A DNA stretch of 34,773 nucleotides from Pseudomonadota bacterium (lineage in GTDB: Bacteria; Pseudomonadota; Gammaproteobacteria; Eutrophobiales; Eutrophobiaceae): the NCBI GenBank assembly GCA_022574295.1, contig JACZSJ010000014.1, positions 1 through 34,773 on the forward strand, given 5' to 3'. This document shows, one piece after another, positions 1 to 8,215 of the stretch; position 1 is the first letter of the stretch; every line of letters starts with the position of its first letter. Under the pieces are notes generated by a model, which saw nothing but the letters and a program-made list of their open reading frames with translations, was not told the DNA's origin and ran no database searches. A program made the position numbers and the translations under genes.

Positions 1-2
1 TG

Positions 3-98
3 TGTCATTCCAGAAATCCTGCAAGGATTATCTGGAATCCAGTTAAATCAATTACTTACTGGATACCGGACAACCGCTACGCAGTTTCCGGCATGACG
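3..98. repeat. Dispersed palindromic repeat (GTCATTCC ... GGCATGAC type)
   Basis: The segment opens with GTCATTCC and closes with CGGCATGAC, the usual terminal pattern of intergenic palindromic repeats in many proteobacteria. Positions 7-38 form an imperfect hairpin (ATTCCAGA pairs with TCTGGAAT, and AATCC with GGATT). A second inverted pair follows (CCGG at about 68 and 88). No open reading frame or RNA gene is visible. Assignment to a repeat class rests on the end motifs; whether other copies exist outside the window is unknown. Confidence 0.55.
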
Positions 99-150
99 AA
101 AATGGGTTAACGGGACAGCAGTGATATTTTAATAAATTGTATCAGAATTA

Positions 151-282
151 AACTGCCTTTCGGCAGTTCGCCTTCAGCCGTTATTCCGGGCTCCTGCCCT
201 CCACCCCTTCGGGGCCATCTTCGCTTCGCTTGATGTTCAATTTCGTTCCAGACGAAATTGTCGGCCACCTCTCCTTTCTCAT
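151..282 (-). repeat. Multi-hairpin repeat containing a 33-codon ORF
   Basis: On the minus strand this stretch holds three hairpins: AATTTCGT/ACGAAATT at about 238-258, a short CCCC/GGGG stem at about 203-213, and CTGCC/GGCAG at 153-166. An ORF runs from ATG at 282 to TAA at 181-183 and encodes a basic 33-residue peptide beginning MRKERWPTISSG. It has only a distant AGGAA (about 11 nt upstream), and its sequence is mostly made of the hairpin arms, so I read it as a by-product of a structured repeat rather than a gene. The first 14 nt of the structure resemble the 5' end of tRNA-Ser, but no 3' half is present. Confidence 0.4.
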
Positions 283-385
283 TTTTTATTGAATTCCTAA
301 ACGGCGAGCAAGAATACCCACCGGGTAGATAGCAGTAAAGTATAATTAACTGCTAAATTGTGTGCAGACGTTAAATTAGGGTCTA

Positions 386-580
386 TCAGTCTTCGCTGTC
401 TGACTTATCTTTATGCCCTTCCTGCTGAATTCGCTCGTAAATTTCTTCACGATGAACTGGAATTTCTTTTGGCGCATTCACACCAATACGAACCTGATTA
501 CCTCTTATGCCTAAAACGGTGACTACGACTTCGTCACCAATCATCAATGACTCACCTACTCGGCGTGTTAATATCAACAT
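386..580 (-). CDS. csrA: Carbon storage regulator CsrA (RNA-binding translational regulator)
   Basis: The 64-residue product matches the CsrA/RsmA family along its length: the N-terminal [16 protein letters not shown] strand, the [29 protein letters not shown] core and a short acidic tail. E. coli CsrA has 61 residues. Family members are homodimers that bind GGA motifs in mRNA leaders, usually blocking ribosome access, and control carbon storage, motility and biofilm switches. The start is supported by AAGGAG (minus strand of 589-594), 8 nt before ATG. It is the last gene of the minus-strand recA-recX-alaS-lysC-csrA run, a conserved gammaproteobacterial order. The 82-nt gap to lysC contains a small GGACTA/TAGTCC hairpin and could hold its own promoter, but I cannot demonstrate one. 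Confidence 0.95.
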   Translation of the reverse strand: MLILTRRVGESLMIGDEVVVTVLGIRGNQVRIGVNAPKEIPVHREEIYERIQQEGHKDKSDSED

Positions 581-662
581 CTACTTATCTCCTTAAACTT
601 CCTTATTGGACTAATATAATTCTAGTCCATTTTTATGACTTTATTTCTGAAACGATACTGTC

Positions 663-1895
663 CTACCCTCCCAAGTCGACACTATCTTCCAGATTAAATG
701 CTGAATGCAGGGTTCTAACACCCAACTCCAGATACTTCTCGTCTACGACAACTGACACTTTTATCTCTGATGTAGAAATCATTTTTATATTGATCCCTTC
801 TTCAGATAAGGCATTGAACATCTTGCTGGCAATACCCGCATGAGAACGCATGCCGATTCCAATGACAGAGATTTTTACAATACGATCATCACCTGTCACA
901 TCAGAGGCATCCAGTTCACTGGCTGTATTTTTCAGAATACCTAGTGCCTTTTTATAATCATTCCTGTTAACAGTAAAGGTGAAATCAGTCGTATTATTGA
1001 CACCGACATTTTGCACAATCATATCAACTTCGATATTGGCATCTGCAATTGGTCCAAGAATACGGTACGCAACACCTGGTTGATCTGGCACACCAACAAT
1101 CGTCAGTTTTGCTTCGTCTTGATTGTGCGCAATTCCTGAAATAAGTGCTTGTTCCATACCTTCATCCTCTGCTGTAATCAATGTTCCATCTCCTTCCTTA
1201 AACGTGGATAAAACCCGAAGTTGCACATTATATTTTCTGGCAAATTCAACCGACCGTATCTGCAACACCTTGGAACCTAAACTCGCCATTTCTAACATTT
1301 CTTCATAAGTGATGACATCCAGACGTCGAGCTTTAGGCTCAATGCGCGGATCAGCAGTATAAACACCATCAACATCTGTGAAGATATGACATTCATCTGC
1401 TTCCAGTGCTGCTGCCATGGCAACTGCCGTTGTGTCGGAACCGCCTCTACCGAGAGTGGTAATATTCCCATCTTCATCTATGCCCTGAAAACCTGCAATA
1501 ACAACGACCTCTCCTGCCTTAAGTGCCTTTTTTACCCTGGCAGCATCGATATTAATAATTCTTGCCTTGTTGTGGGCACTATCAGTACGAATGTGAACCT
1601 GAGCACCGGTAAAAGAACGTGCCGGGCAATTCTGCTCATCAAGTGCGATGCTCAATAGGGCTATAGTCACCTGTTCGCCTGTTGATAGCAGCACATCTAT
1701 TTCTCTGGAACTTGGTTGGTCCGAAATCTCATGCGCCAGCCCCATGAGTCGATTTGTTTCACCACTCATGGCAGAAACCACCACCACCACGTCATGTCCT
1801 TCTGATCGAGATATAGCAATCTTCTCAGCCACAGCCTGTATACATCCAATGCTGCTAACTGACGTTCCACCAAATTTTTGCACTAATAGCGCCAT
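663..1895 (-). CDS. lysC: Aspartate kinase
   Basis: The enzyme phosphorylates L-aspartate, the first committed step towards lysine, threonine, methionine and diaminopimelate. The 410-residue product opens with the kinase signature KFGGTS (residues 7-12). It carries the GRGGSDTTAVA nucleotide-binding loop in the middle and a C-terminal regulatory half (about 265-410) with two ACT-domain-like repeats (GVPDQPGVAYRILG and VIGIGMRSHAGIASKMFNAL). Length and layout match the monofunctional Pseudomonas-type LysC rather than the bifunctional ThrA. Feedback inhibition by lysine and/or threonine is expected from the ACT pair but is inference. It lies between alaS and csrA, and no strong Shine-Dalgarno precedes the ATG. 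A perfect palindrome (TACCCC-AAAT-GGGGTA, 1916-1931) lies just upstream. Confidence 0.96.
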   Translation of the reverse strand: MALLVQKFGGTSVSSIGCIQAVAEKIAISRSEGHDVVVVVSAMSGETNRLMGLAHEISDQPSSREIDVLLSTGEQVTIALLSIALDEQNCPARSFTGAQVHIRTDSAHNKARIINIDAARVKKALKAGEVVVIAGFQGIDEDGNITTLGRGGSDTTAVAMAAALEADECHIFTDVDGVYTADPRIEPKARRLDVITYEEMLEMASLGSKVLQIRSVEFARKYNVQLRVLSTFKEGDGTLITAEDEGMEQALISGIAHNQDEAKLTIVGVPDQPGVAYRILGPIADANIEVDMIVQNVGVNNTTDFTFTVNRNDYKKALGILKNTASELDASDVTGDDRIVKISVIGIGMRSHAGIASKMFNALSEEGINIKMISTSEIKVSVVVDEKYLELGVRTLHSAFNLEDSVDLGG

Positions 1896-1915
1896 ATTTC
1901 GCTTACCATTTAGTA

Positions 1916-1931
1916 TACCCCAAATGGGGTA
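1916..1931. other. Perfect 6-bp-arm palindrome in the alaS-lysC gap
   Basis: TACCCC-AAAT-GGGGTA is a perfect inverted repeat 20 nt upstream of the lysC start, inside the 143-nt gap between alaS and lysC. It could be an operator or a small leader hairpin. No U-tract follows on the minus strand, so it is not a convincing terminator. Confidence 0.35.
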
Positions 1932-2038
1932 GATATTGAGGGTTTTAAAAAGGCAGGGATTCTAACGGAATCGAAGCTGTAGGGGAATCTTGTTCCTTAA
2001 ATTATCCCTGTTTTACATCACGCCATCCTAAACTACTC

Positions 2039-4672
2039 CTATGTTTTGATCTTGTCTCTCACCCAGTCCGGAACACTGGCGAGTGCCGAGTCCAGTTCGG
2101 CAGGTTTATTGCCTCCTGCCTGTGCCAACTCTGCTCGGCCACCTCCTTTTCCGCCCACTTGACGAGCTACAAAATTAACTAACTCACCTGCTTTTATCCT
2201 GTCCGTGATATTTTTGGTCACACCCGCGATTAACATTACCTTGTCGTCCTCTACTGAGGCCAGGACCAATGCTGCGGTTCCCAACTTGTTCTTTAACTGG
2301 TCCATGGTCTCTCTGAGCGTATTCACATCTGCCCCATCCATGACTCTGGCGCTGACCTGTATCCCTTCAATCTCCTCAGCTTCTGTAGCCATATCATTTC
2401 CTGCACTTGTCGCTTGTTCCGCCTTTAACTTCGCAAGCGCTTTCTCCAGCTTGCGTGTTTTTTCAAGTTGTTGTTCCAGGCGTGATACTACTGATGGTCG
2501 ATCTGCCATGAGCAATTGAGTTAGATCATTTAGTTTCCGTTCGCTCTCGTAGATCCAGTCCAGTGCACCTTCCCCGGTAAGCGCTTCGAGTCGGCGAACA
2601 CCTACTGCAACACCGGATTCGGAAATGATCTTCATTAAACCAATATCTCCGGTGCGGCTCACGTGTGTGCCACCACATAATTCTGTGGAAAATTCTCCAC
2701 CAATCTTGAGTACCCGGACGGACTCGTCGTATTTCTCACCAAACAATGACATGGCCCCGGATTTTTTGGCATCCTCAAGCGCCATCACCTGAACTTCTGT
2801 TTCCCTGTTCTCAAGAATCTGACGATTTACCAATGATTCAATTTGCAATAACTGATCCGCATTGACAGGCTCAGTATGTGAGAAATCAAAACGCAACCTC
2901 TCTGGACTAACCAGAGAGCCTTTCTGTGTGACATGCTCTCCCAATATGTTTCTCAGGGCGGCATGCAGTAAATGCGTGGCAGAATGGTTACGCATAATGT
3001 GTAAACGCCGGATCTGATCAATCCGACAATTCAAAAGCTGACCGACTTTTAATTCACCCTCTTGTAATGACCCTAAATGCACATGTGCCAAACCCTGTTT
3101 CTGTGTATCACTGACATCAAACACTATCCCCTCAGCGGACAGTACACCCGTATCGCCGACCTGGCCTCCGGACTCAGCATAAAATGGTGTCGTATTGAGT
3201 ATGACTCCACCCGAATCCCCAGCCTTCAATGATTTCACTGTATTACCATCCTGATATAAGGCCTCAACTGTCGCTTCCTGGATCGTTTCCTGGGTCATTA
3301 ACTCATATCCACTAAATTCAGTCTCTAGATCTGTGTCCGGCAATTCTGACATATCAACGCTAAATTTGCTGGCTGCACGAGCACGAGCACGTTGCTTTTC
3401 CATGGCCTTTTCATAATTTGCATTATCCAGAGTTAAGCCGCGTTCGCGCGCAATATCGGCGGTTAAATCAACCGGGAATCCGTATGTATCATAGAGCTTG
3501 AATACGACTTCACCTGATATGACTGAACCTTTCATTTCATTGATAGCAACTTCCAGATGTTTTAATCCCTGCTCCAAAGTCTCCGCGAAACGTTGCTCTT
3601 CTTTCAAGAGAACCTGACTGACACGTTCACAATTTTTATCCAGTTCCGGGTAGGCCTCGCCCATTAATTGACTCAAAGGTGACACCAGCTTATGAAAAAA
3701 CGGCTCAGTAAAACCCAGTTTATTTCCATGTCTGATGGCACGACGAATGATCCTACGTAACACATATCCACGGCCTTCATTGGCAGGGACAATGCCATCA
3801 GTAATCAGAAATGCACAGGAGCGGATATGATCTGCAATCACCTGTAAGGAAACAGTCTCCCTAATCTCATTTTCATTGGCATCACCCGGTAGAAGCGATT
3901 TAATTGCTCTAATCAATGTCTTAAACAGGTCAATGTCATAATTATTGTGTACGTTTTGTACGACGGCAGTCACACGCTCCAGACCCATTCCTGTATCCAC
4001 AGAAGGTGAGGGAATCGGATTCAATTTGCCTTCCGCATCACGATTGTATTGGGTAAATACAAGGTTCCAGATCTCAATGTAACGATCCCCTTCCTGATCA
4101 GGACTGCCAGGAGGGCCGCCGGGAACATCTTCACCATGGTCATAAAATATTTCTGTGCAAGGCCCACAGGGACCTGTATCTCCCATCTGCCAAAAATTAT
4201 CTTTCTCACCGCAACGACTAAAACGTTCCTTTGCAACACCGATATCATTAAGCCAGATATCTGCAGCCTCCTCATCGTCTTCAAAAACTGACACCCAGAG
4301 TCGTGATTCAGGGATGTCCAATTCCTTTGTTAAAAACTCCCATGCATAAGCAATGGCTTCATGCTTGAAATAATCACCAAAACTGAAATTCCCCAGCATC
4401 TCAAAAAAGGTGTGGTGGCGTGCGGTATGGCCTACATTTTCAAGATCGTTATGCTTGCCCCCTGCACGAATACAACATTGCGAGGTAACCGCTTTGTTGT
4501 ATGGACGTTTCTCTATGCCCAGAAAAACATCCTTGAATTGCACCATCCCGGCGTTAGTAAACAACAAAGTCGGATCGTTCACCGGAACCAGAGAACTACT
4601 CGCCACGACTTCATGATCCCTGTCACGGAAATAATTCAGGAAGGCGTCTCGGATGTCAGAACTGCTTTTCAT
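2039..4672 (-). CDS. alaS: Alanyl-tRNA synthetase
   Basis: This class II synthetase charges tRNA-Ala and hydrolyses mischarged Ser- or Gly-tRNA-Ala. The 877-residue product is within one residue of the E. coli enzyme. Visible in order are the N-terminal catalytic domain ([39 protein letters not shown]), the tRNA-recognition region and an editing domain with zinc-ligand motifs HSATH (near residue 565) and CGGTH (near 667). The C-terminal DHHA1-type domain contains [15 protein letters not shown]. It starts 13 nt after the recX stop, so it is probably co-transcribed with recA-recX. The start ATG has only a weak ribosome-binding site. Confidence 0.97.
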   Translation of the reverse strand: MKSSSDIRDAFLNYFRDRDHEVVASSSLVPVNDPTLLFTNAGMVQFKDVFLGIEKRPYNKAVTSQCCIRAGGKHNDLENVGHTARHHTFFEMLGNFSFGDYFKHEAIAYAWEFLTKELDIPESRLWVSVFEDDEEAADIWLNDIGVAKERFSRCGEKDNFWQMGDTGPCGPCTEIFYDHGEDVPGGPPGSPDQEGDRYIEIWNLVFTQYNRDAEGKLNPIPSPSVDTGMGLERVTAVVQNVHNNYDIDLFKTLIRAIKSLLPGDANENEIRETVSLQVIADHIRSCAFLITDGIVPANEGRGYVLRRIIRRAIRHGNKLGFTEPFFHKLVSPLSQLMGEAYPELDKNCERVSQVLLKEEQRFAETLEQGLKHLEVAINEMKGSVISGEVVFKLYDTYGFPVDLTADIARERGLTLDNANYEKAMEKQRARARAASKFSVDMSELPDTDLETEFSGYELMTQETIQEATVEALYQDGNTVKSLKAGDSGGVILNTTPFYAESGGQVGDTGVLSAEGIVFDVSDTQKQGLAHVHLGSLQEGELKVGQLLNCRIDQIRRLHIMRNHSATHLLHAALRNILGEHVTQKGSLVSPERLRFDFSHTEPVNADQLLQIESLVNRQILENRETEVQVMALEDAKKSGAMSLFGEKYDESVRVLKIGGEFSTELCGGTHVSRTGDIGLMKIISESGVAVGVRRLEALTGEGALDWIYESERKLNDLTQLLMADRPSVVSRLEQQLEKTRKLEKALAKLKAEQATSAGNDMATEAEEIEGIQVSARVMDGADVNTLRETMDQLKNKLGTAALVLASVEDDKVMLIAGVTKNITDRIKAGELVNFVARQVGGKGGGRAELAQAGGNKPAELDSALASVPDWVRDKIKT

Positions 4673-4685
4673 GATTTACTTAATT

Positions 4686-5138
4686 TCAGGCTTCGTCTGT
4701 TCTAAAAATTCGTCTGATTTGCTCACTGGTAAAACCGCGATATTGCAAAAATTTTGATTGTTTCATTTTTTCCTGATAGCTTGATGGCAAAACTTTTCCA
4801 TATTTTTTTTCACGCAGATGGCGTACTTCTTCGTTCCAATGGGGGTCATTTATTTCAAGATGTAGAGCAATCAGTTCGTCACTAATACTTCTTTCACGCA
4901 ATTCCAGTCGGATCCGAACTGGTCCGTAACCTCTTTGCACACGGCTGTGAACATAGGCCTCTGTAAATCGATCATCACTTTGTAGACCTTCATCACGAAG
5001 CTGCTCGACGACTGCCAGCACATCTTCACTACATTTATCGCCTTTATTCAGTTTTCGTACTAACTCGCTGACACTATGCTCTCGTCTTGAGAGCAGTCTC
5101 AACGCACGGTCGCGAATTAAGGCGATATCTTCACTCAG
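4686..5138 (-). CDS. recX: Regulatory protein RecX (RecA modulator), non-ATG start
   Basis: RecX binds RecA filaments and limits their extension, restraining recombination and the SOS response. The product shows the family's helical repeats: [55 protein letters not shown] and a C-terminal [13 protein letters not shown]. It directly follows recA. No ATG is available. A TTG at 5100-5102 gives 138 residues but cuts into the conserved N-terminal helix and has no ribosome-binding site. A CTG at 5136-5138, overlapping the recA stop as CTGA and preceded by GAGGAAG, gives 150 residues beginning [23 protein letters not shown] favour the CTG start, which fits translational coupling to recA, but this is inference. 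Confidence 0.85.
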   Translation of the reverse strand: MSEDIALIRDRALRLLSRREHSVSELVRKLNKGDKCSEDVLAVVEQLRDEGLQSDDRFTEAYVHSRVQRGYGPVRIRLELRERSISDELIALHLEINDPHWNEEVRHLREKKYGKVLPSSYQEKMKQSKFLQYRGFTSEQIRRIFRTDEA

Positions 5139-6178
5139 GCTTCTGCTTCCTCGGCGGCCTCATCATTACTGGAAGATTTATCAGCAACATCAGGTATCAC
5201 TGCGCTACGAATACCTTTTTCTATCTCATCGGCAATTTCAGGGTTTTCTTTCAGAAAAATCCTGACATTATCCTTCCCCTGACCGATGCGTTCACCTTTA
5301 TAGCTATACCAGGCACCGGCTTTCTCAATCAAATCATGTTTCACACCCAGGCTCACTATCTCACTCTCTCTGGAGATACCTTCTCCATAAATGATATCAA
5401 AAATAGCTTCCTTGAATGGCGGAGAAACTTTGTTTTTTACAACCTTCACACGCGTCTCATTACCGATGATTTCATCACCCTTTTTAATGGCACCAATGCG
5501 TCGGATATCCAGACGCACCGAAGCATAAAATTTAAGTGCATTACCCCCGGTCGTGGTTTCAGGATTGCCAAATATGACACCAATCTTCATTCGCATCTGG
5601 TTAATGAATATCACCATGGTATTCGAACGTTTGATATTTGCAGTTAGTTTGCGCAGTGCCTGTGACATGAGACGTGCTTGCAGTCCCATATGACTGGCAC
5701 CCATATCACCTTCAATCTCGGCCTTTGGTGTCAAGGCAGCAACCGAGTCAATAATGATCACATCAACTGCGCTTGAGCGCACCAACATATCGGTTATTTC
5801 AAGGGCCTGTTCACCAGTATCTGGTTGTGAGACCAGTAAGTCATCAATTTGCACCCCTAACTTGCCGGCATAACCTGGATCCAATGCATGCTCCGCATCA
5901 ATAAAGGCAGCAGTGCCCCCCAATTTTTGAATTTCTGCCGCCGCATGTAATGCCAGGGTGGTTTTACCCGATGATTCCGGCCCATAAATTTCAATGACCC
6001 GGCCTCTTGGCAATCCTCCAATACCCAGGGCAAGATCCAGCCCTAGTGAACCGGATGAGACCGCTTCAATATCATGTGCCGATCCCACATCACCCATTCG
6101 CATGACAGCTCCCTTGCCGAATTGCTTTTCAATTTGACCTAGCGCGGCAGTTAATGCTTGTTTCTTCTTTTCGTCCAT
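5135..6178 (-). CDS. recA: Recombinase RecA
   Basis: RecA forms ATP-dependent filaments on single-stranded DNA, drives homologous strand exchange and triggers LexA self-cleavage. From the ATG at 6176-6178 the protein has 347 residues. It contains Walker [10 protein letters not shown] (66-74), the [20 protein letters not shown] Walker B/L1 region, the [35 protein letters not shown] core and an acidic tail typical of RecA. An in-frame GTG at 6191-6193 exists, but AGGTGG sits about 11 nt before the ATG and directly on the GTG, so the ATG is preferred. recX follows with overlap. Upstream, pncC (a usual neighbour) is displaced by the palindromic element 6242-6511. I find no CTG-N10-CAG LexA operator in the 63 nt between them. 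Confidence 0.97.
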   Translation of the reverse strand: MDEKKKQALTAALGQIEKQFGKGAVMRMGDVGSAHDIEAVSSGSLGLDLALGIGGLPRGRVIEIYGPESSGKTTLALHAAAEIQKLGGTAAFIDAEHALDPGYAGKLGVQIDDLLVSQPDTGEQALEITDMLVRSSAVDVIIIDSVAALTPKAEIEGDMGASHMGLQARLMSQALRKLTANIKRSNTMVIFINQMRMKIGVIFGNPETTTGGNALKFYASVRLDIRRIGAIKKGDEIIGNETRVKVVKNKVSPPFKEAIFDIIYGEGISRESEIVSLGVKHDLIEKAGAWYSYKGERIGQGKDNVRIFLKENPEIADEIEKGIRSAVIPDVADKSSSNDEAAEEAEA

Positions 6179-6241
6179 TGATCTATACACCACCTGTTTG
6201 ATTTGAGAGGCATGATTATCCCATAAATCTGGCCGCTCAGC

Positions 6242-6511
6242 CTAGTAATCCGTCCAGATGATATTGCCGGGTTCAGTTAGCTTATCAATGTTCATGGCAA
6301 GGCGTGCCTCGCCGACAATGGCCGCTACCCTTGTCAAGAGGGTCAACGTAGTCCATGGGCATTGACAAGCTAACCCACAGGGCATTGCCGTGGTATCCCG
6401 CAGCCGCGTTGCAGCACTTGGGAAGGGAACAACCATTCCCGACGCACTTCGCCTTGCTGCGAAATACCACGGCAACGCTGAACCGGCAATATCATCTGGA
6501 CGGAATACTAG
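6242..6511. mobile_element. Three-stem palindromic element A (MITE-like) between pncC and recA
   Basis: The 270-bp segment is bounded by terminal inverted repeats (6242-6276 and 6478-6511) that match at all but one mismatch and one 1-nt indel and begin with CTAGTA. Inside are two hairpins. The left pairs 6276-6297 with 6353-6374; the right pairs 6385-6404 with 6456-6475 (18 of 20). Each hairpin encloses a 52-53 nt module (AAGGCG ... AACGYRG): plus strand at 6299-6351 and minus strand at 6404-6455. The short ORFs here only trace the palindromes. There is no transposase, so it would depend on one elsewhere if mobile. It fills most of the 373-nt pncC-recA gap. Confidence 0.75.
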
Positions 6512-6551
6512 ACTTGATGGGGAAAGATTTACAACTGCTGAAAACGTTTAA

Positions 6552-7040
6552 TCAGGATTCGAGTAAATCCAGAGAGCCCTGTAATGCTAGCATACACGCC
6601 TGCTGACGCACCTGTTGTCTGTCGCCCTGAAGTTGAGTTCTGGCGCTACGACGCGTGCCATCCTGGTGTACCCAGGCAAAACAGACAGTACCGACTGGTT
6701 TGTCTGCCGTTCCACCCTCTGGACCGGCAATCCCGGTGATCGCCACACCCACCTGAGCGTGACTGTTTGAGACCGCACCCTGTGCCATCTCCAGTGCCGT
6801 CTCTTCGCTGACAGCACCTGAAATCTCAAGCGTTTCCAGACGGACGCCGAGACATTCCCGCTTGGCCTCATTGGAATAGGTAATATAACCCCGTTCAAAC
6901 CATTGTGAGCTCCCAGGGATCTGTGTCACCAGTTCGGCGAGCCCTCCTCCCGTACAGGATTCGGCCGTCACCAACATTTCTTCTCTGAGCAGCAAAACCT
7001 GCCCGAGGCGCTCTGCCATCTTTGATGCTGTGCTATCCAT
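6552..7040 (-). CDS. pncC: Nicotinamide-nucleotide amidohydrolase PncC (CinA C-terminal domain)
   Basis: The enzyme deamidates nicotinamide mononucleotide to nicotinate mononucleotide, recycling NMN released by NAD-dependent DNA ligase. The 162-residue product is a stand-alone CinA C-terminal domain. It has the conserved TAESCTGGGLAELVT loop (residues 25-39), the YSNEAKRECLGV segment and the GIAGPEGGTADKPVGTVCFAW signature. The E. coli homologue YgaD has 165 residues and also lies next to recA. tadA is 34 nt upstream on the same strand. No clear Shine-Dalgarno precedes the ATG. Confidence 0.93.
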   Translation of the reverse strand: MDSTASKMAERLGQVLLLREEMLVTAESCTGGGLAELVTQIPGSSQWFERGYITYSNEAKRECLGVRLETLEISGAVSEETALEMAQGAVSNSHAQVGVAITGIAGPEGGTADKPVGTVCFAWVHQDGTRRSARTQLQGDRQQVRQQACMLALQGSLDLLES

Positions 7041-7074
7041 TGTTATTGCTTGTCATTGGCTTACTTTAGTAAAC

Positions 7075-7524
7075 TTATTTTCTTCGGCGTTGAAAAAATG
7101 ATGTCAGCAAAGAGGCACATTCATCTTTCATGACACCACATGTAATTTCAATCTTGTGGTTCAGCTTGTCTGTTCCTAATAGTTCAAACACACTGCCTGC
7201 TGCTCCGGCCTTTGGATCCGTTGCACCAAAAACAACACGAGCAACTCTCGCATGAATCAAGGCACCGGCACACATCACGCAGGGCTCTAATGTCACATAC
7301 AGCGTGGTGCCTGGTAGGCGATAATTTTGAAGTCGTTCCGATGCGGCCCGCAAGGCCATGATTTCGGCATGTGCGGTAGTATCATTTGTTGAGATAGGTT
7401 GGTTCCAGCCTTCTGCAATACATTCCCCGTCCATCACGAGAATGGCCCCGATCGGCACCTCATTTTGCTGTTCTGCCTTTTTCGCAAGTGATAATGCAAG
7501 CTGCATCCAGTTTTCGTCATTCAT
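7075..7524 (-). CDS. tadA: tRNA-specific adenosine deaminase TadA
   Basis: TadA converts A34 to inosine in the anticodon of tRNA-Arg(ACG), allowing CGN decoding, and is usually essential. The 149-residue product carries the zinc deaminase signature: HAE at 52-54 (zinc ligand His52, proton-shuttle Glu54) and PCVMC at 81-85 (Cys82 and Cys85 as ligands). It also has the family-specific ALIHARVARVVFGATDPKAGAAGSVF segment. It is somewhat shorter than the E. coli protein at the C-terminus, which ends in the basic FFQRRRK. It is followed by pncC on the same strand. The start lacks a recognisable Shine-Dalgarno. Confidence 0.95.
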   Translation of the reverse strand: MNDENWMQLALSLAKKAEQQNEVPIGAILVMDGECIAEGWNQPISTNDTTAHAEIMALRAASERLQNYRLPGTTLYVTLEPCVMCAGALIHARVARVVFGATDPKAGAAGSVFELLGTDKLNHKIEITCGVMKDECASLLTSFFQRRRK

Positions 7525-7619
7525 TTGGAAATGAGGAGTAAAATGTTAAATGTAAATTAGTTAATAAATTCACAGAGGAATCAGGAGTTAGATAGAATGA
7601 CTATAGATACAATATGACT

Positions 7620-7625
7620 ATTATA
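7620..7625 (-). promoter_or_regulatory. Candidate -10 box for tadA-pncC
   Basis: The minus strand reads TATAAT about 95 nt before tadA in a very AT-rich segment. No good -35 hexamer is visible at 16-18 nt, where the sequence runs into the end of the adjacent TIR element. It is a weak candidate. Confidence 0.3.
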
Positions 7626-7645
7626 ATGAGTATATATATATTTAA

Positions 7646-7775
7646 GGAACCTCTGATTAAGGCCAACCTGTCATTTCGAGCGCAGCGAGAAATCTTGTAG
7701 CCAACTGATTTTACTTAATATTTTCAACTTAAGATTTCTCCCGTTGGTCGAAATGACAACTTGATCAGAGGTTCC
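7646..7775. mobile_element. Small TIR element D (GGAACCTCTGATTAAG ends) with a nested palindrome
   Basis: This 130-bp element is bounded by 16-bp terminal inverted repeats GGAACCTCTGATTAAG (7646-7661) and its complement (7760-7775; 15 of 16 match). Flanking tetranucleotides TTAA and ATAA are nearly a target duplication. Inside is a second inverted pair, GTCATTTCGA (7670-7679) with TCGAAATGAC (7748-7757), of the widespread GTCATTTCGAGCGCAGCGAG repeat type. The same 16-bp ends bound element C at 13938-14097, but the interiors are unrelated. It lies in the 280-nt gap between the HIT gene and tadA and could end transcription of guaB-guaA-HIT. Confidence 0.75.
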
Positions 7776-7804
7776 ATAAGTATATATACGTTTAATTTGC
7801 TTTA

Positions 7805-8209
7805 TTAAGACCAATACCTCAATTTATCTGCAATCACACTACGAACACCACCTCTTGGATCATCAACATCACTCTTTCTTCTCGGGATCAGATGTATATG
7901 GCAGTGAAAAATTGATTGTCCTGCATCTTCACCACAGTTCATGCCAATGTTAAACCCTGTGACACTTGAATCAATCTCTTCTATATCTTCCTTGACCTTA
8001 TTGAGCATTTGATTTACTGCATTGAGTTCTGGTTGATAGAGTCCAAAGTAGTCTTCAACATGTCTATGAGGAATTATCATTGTGTGATGTTCAGTAACAG
8101 GGAAACCATCACGAATTGCATAACAGAATTCATTTGATGCAATGATTCTGTCTTTATCAATCTCACAGAACAAACAACCTTCTTCACGATCATTGTCACT
8201 CTCTAACAT
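7805..8209 (-). CDS. HIT-family nucleotide hydrolase/transferase
   Basis: The 134-residue protein is a histidine-triad enzyme. The active-site motif HCHIH is at residues 102-106 with a preceding GEDAGQSIF loop, and the N-terminal half has CLFCEI and HTMIIPHRHVEDYF. A closing GGVRSVI segment is typical of the Ap4A-hydrolase-like branch. Such proteins hydrolyse dinucleoside polyphosphates or nucleoside phosphoramidates; the substrate cannot be read from sequence. It begins 6 nt after the guaA stop behind GTGAGAG, so it is probably the third gene of a guaB-guaA-HIT transcript, which would suit a nucleotide-housekeeping role. That link is inference. Confidence 0.88.
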   Translation of the reverse strand: MLESDNDREEGCLFCEIDKDRIIASNEFCYAIRDGFPVTEHHTMIIPHRHVEDYFGLYQPELNAVNQMLNKVKEDIEEIDSSVTGFNIGMNCGEDAGQSIFHCHIHLIPRRKSDVDDPRGGVRSVIADKLRYWS

Positions 8210-8215
8210 CTCTCA

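Noticed and set aside
151-282. A tRNA-Ser gene on the minus strand
   Set aside because: Only the 5' acceptor-like segment and a D-arm/anticodon-like hairpin are recognisable; the T-arm (GGTTCGAATCC) and the matching 3' acceptor strand are absent, and about 80 nt interrupt it.
6191-6193. GTG start for recA
   Set aside because: The AGG of the ribosome-binding site would abut the codon, and the extra five residues (VYRSM) are not part of RecA; ATG at 6178 is better placed.
6242-6606. Three short ORFs across element A on both strands
   Set aside because: They run through the inverted repeats, so openness reflects palindrome composition; one also continues into pncC in antisense.
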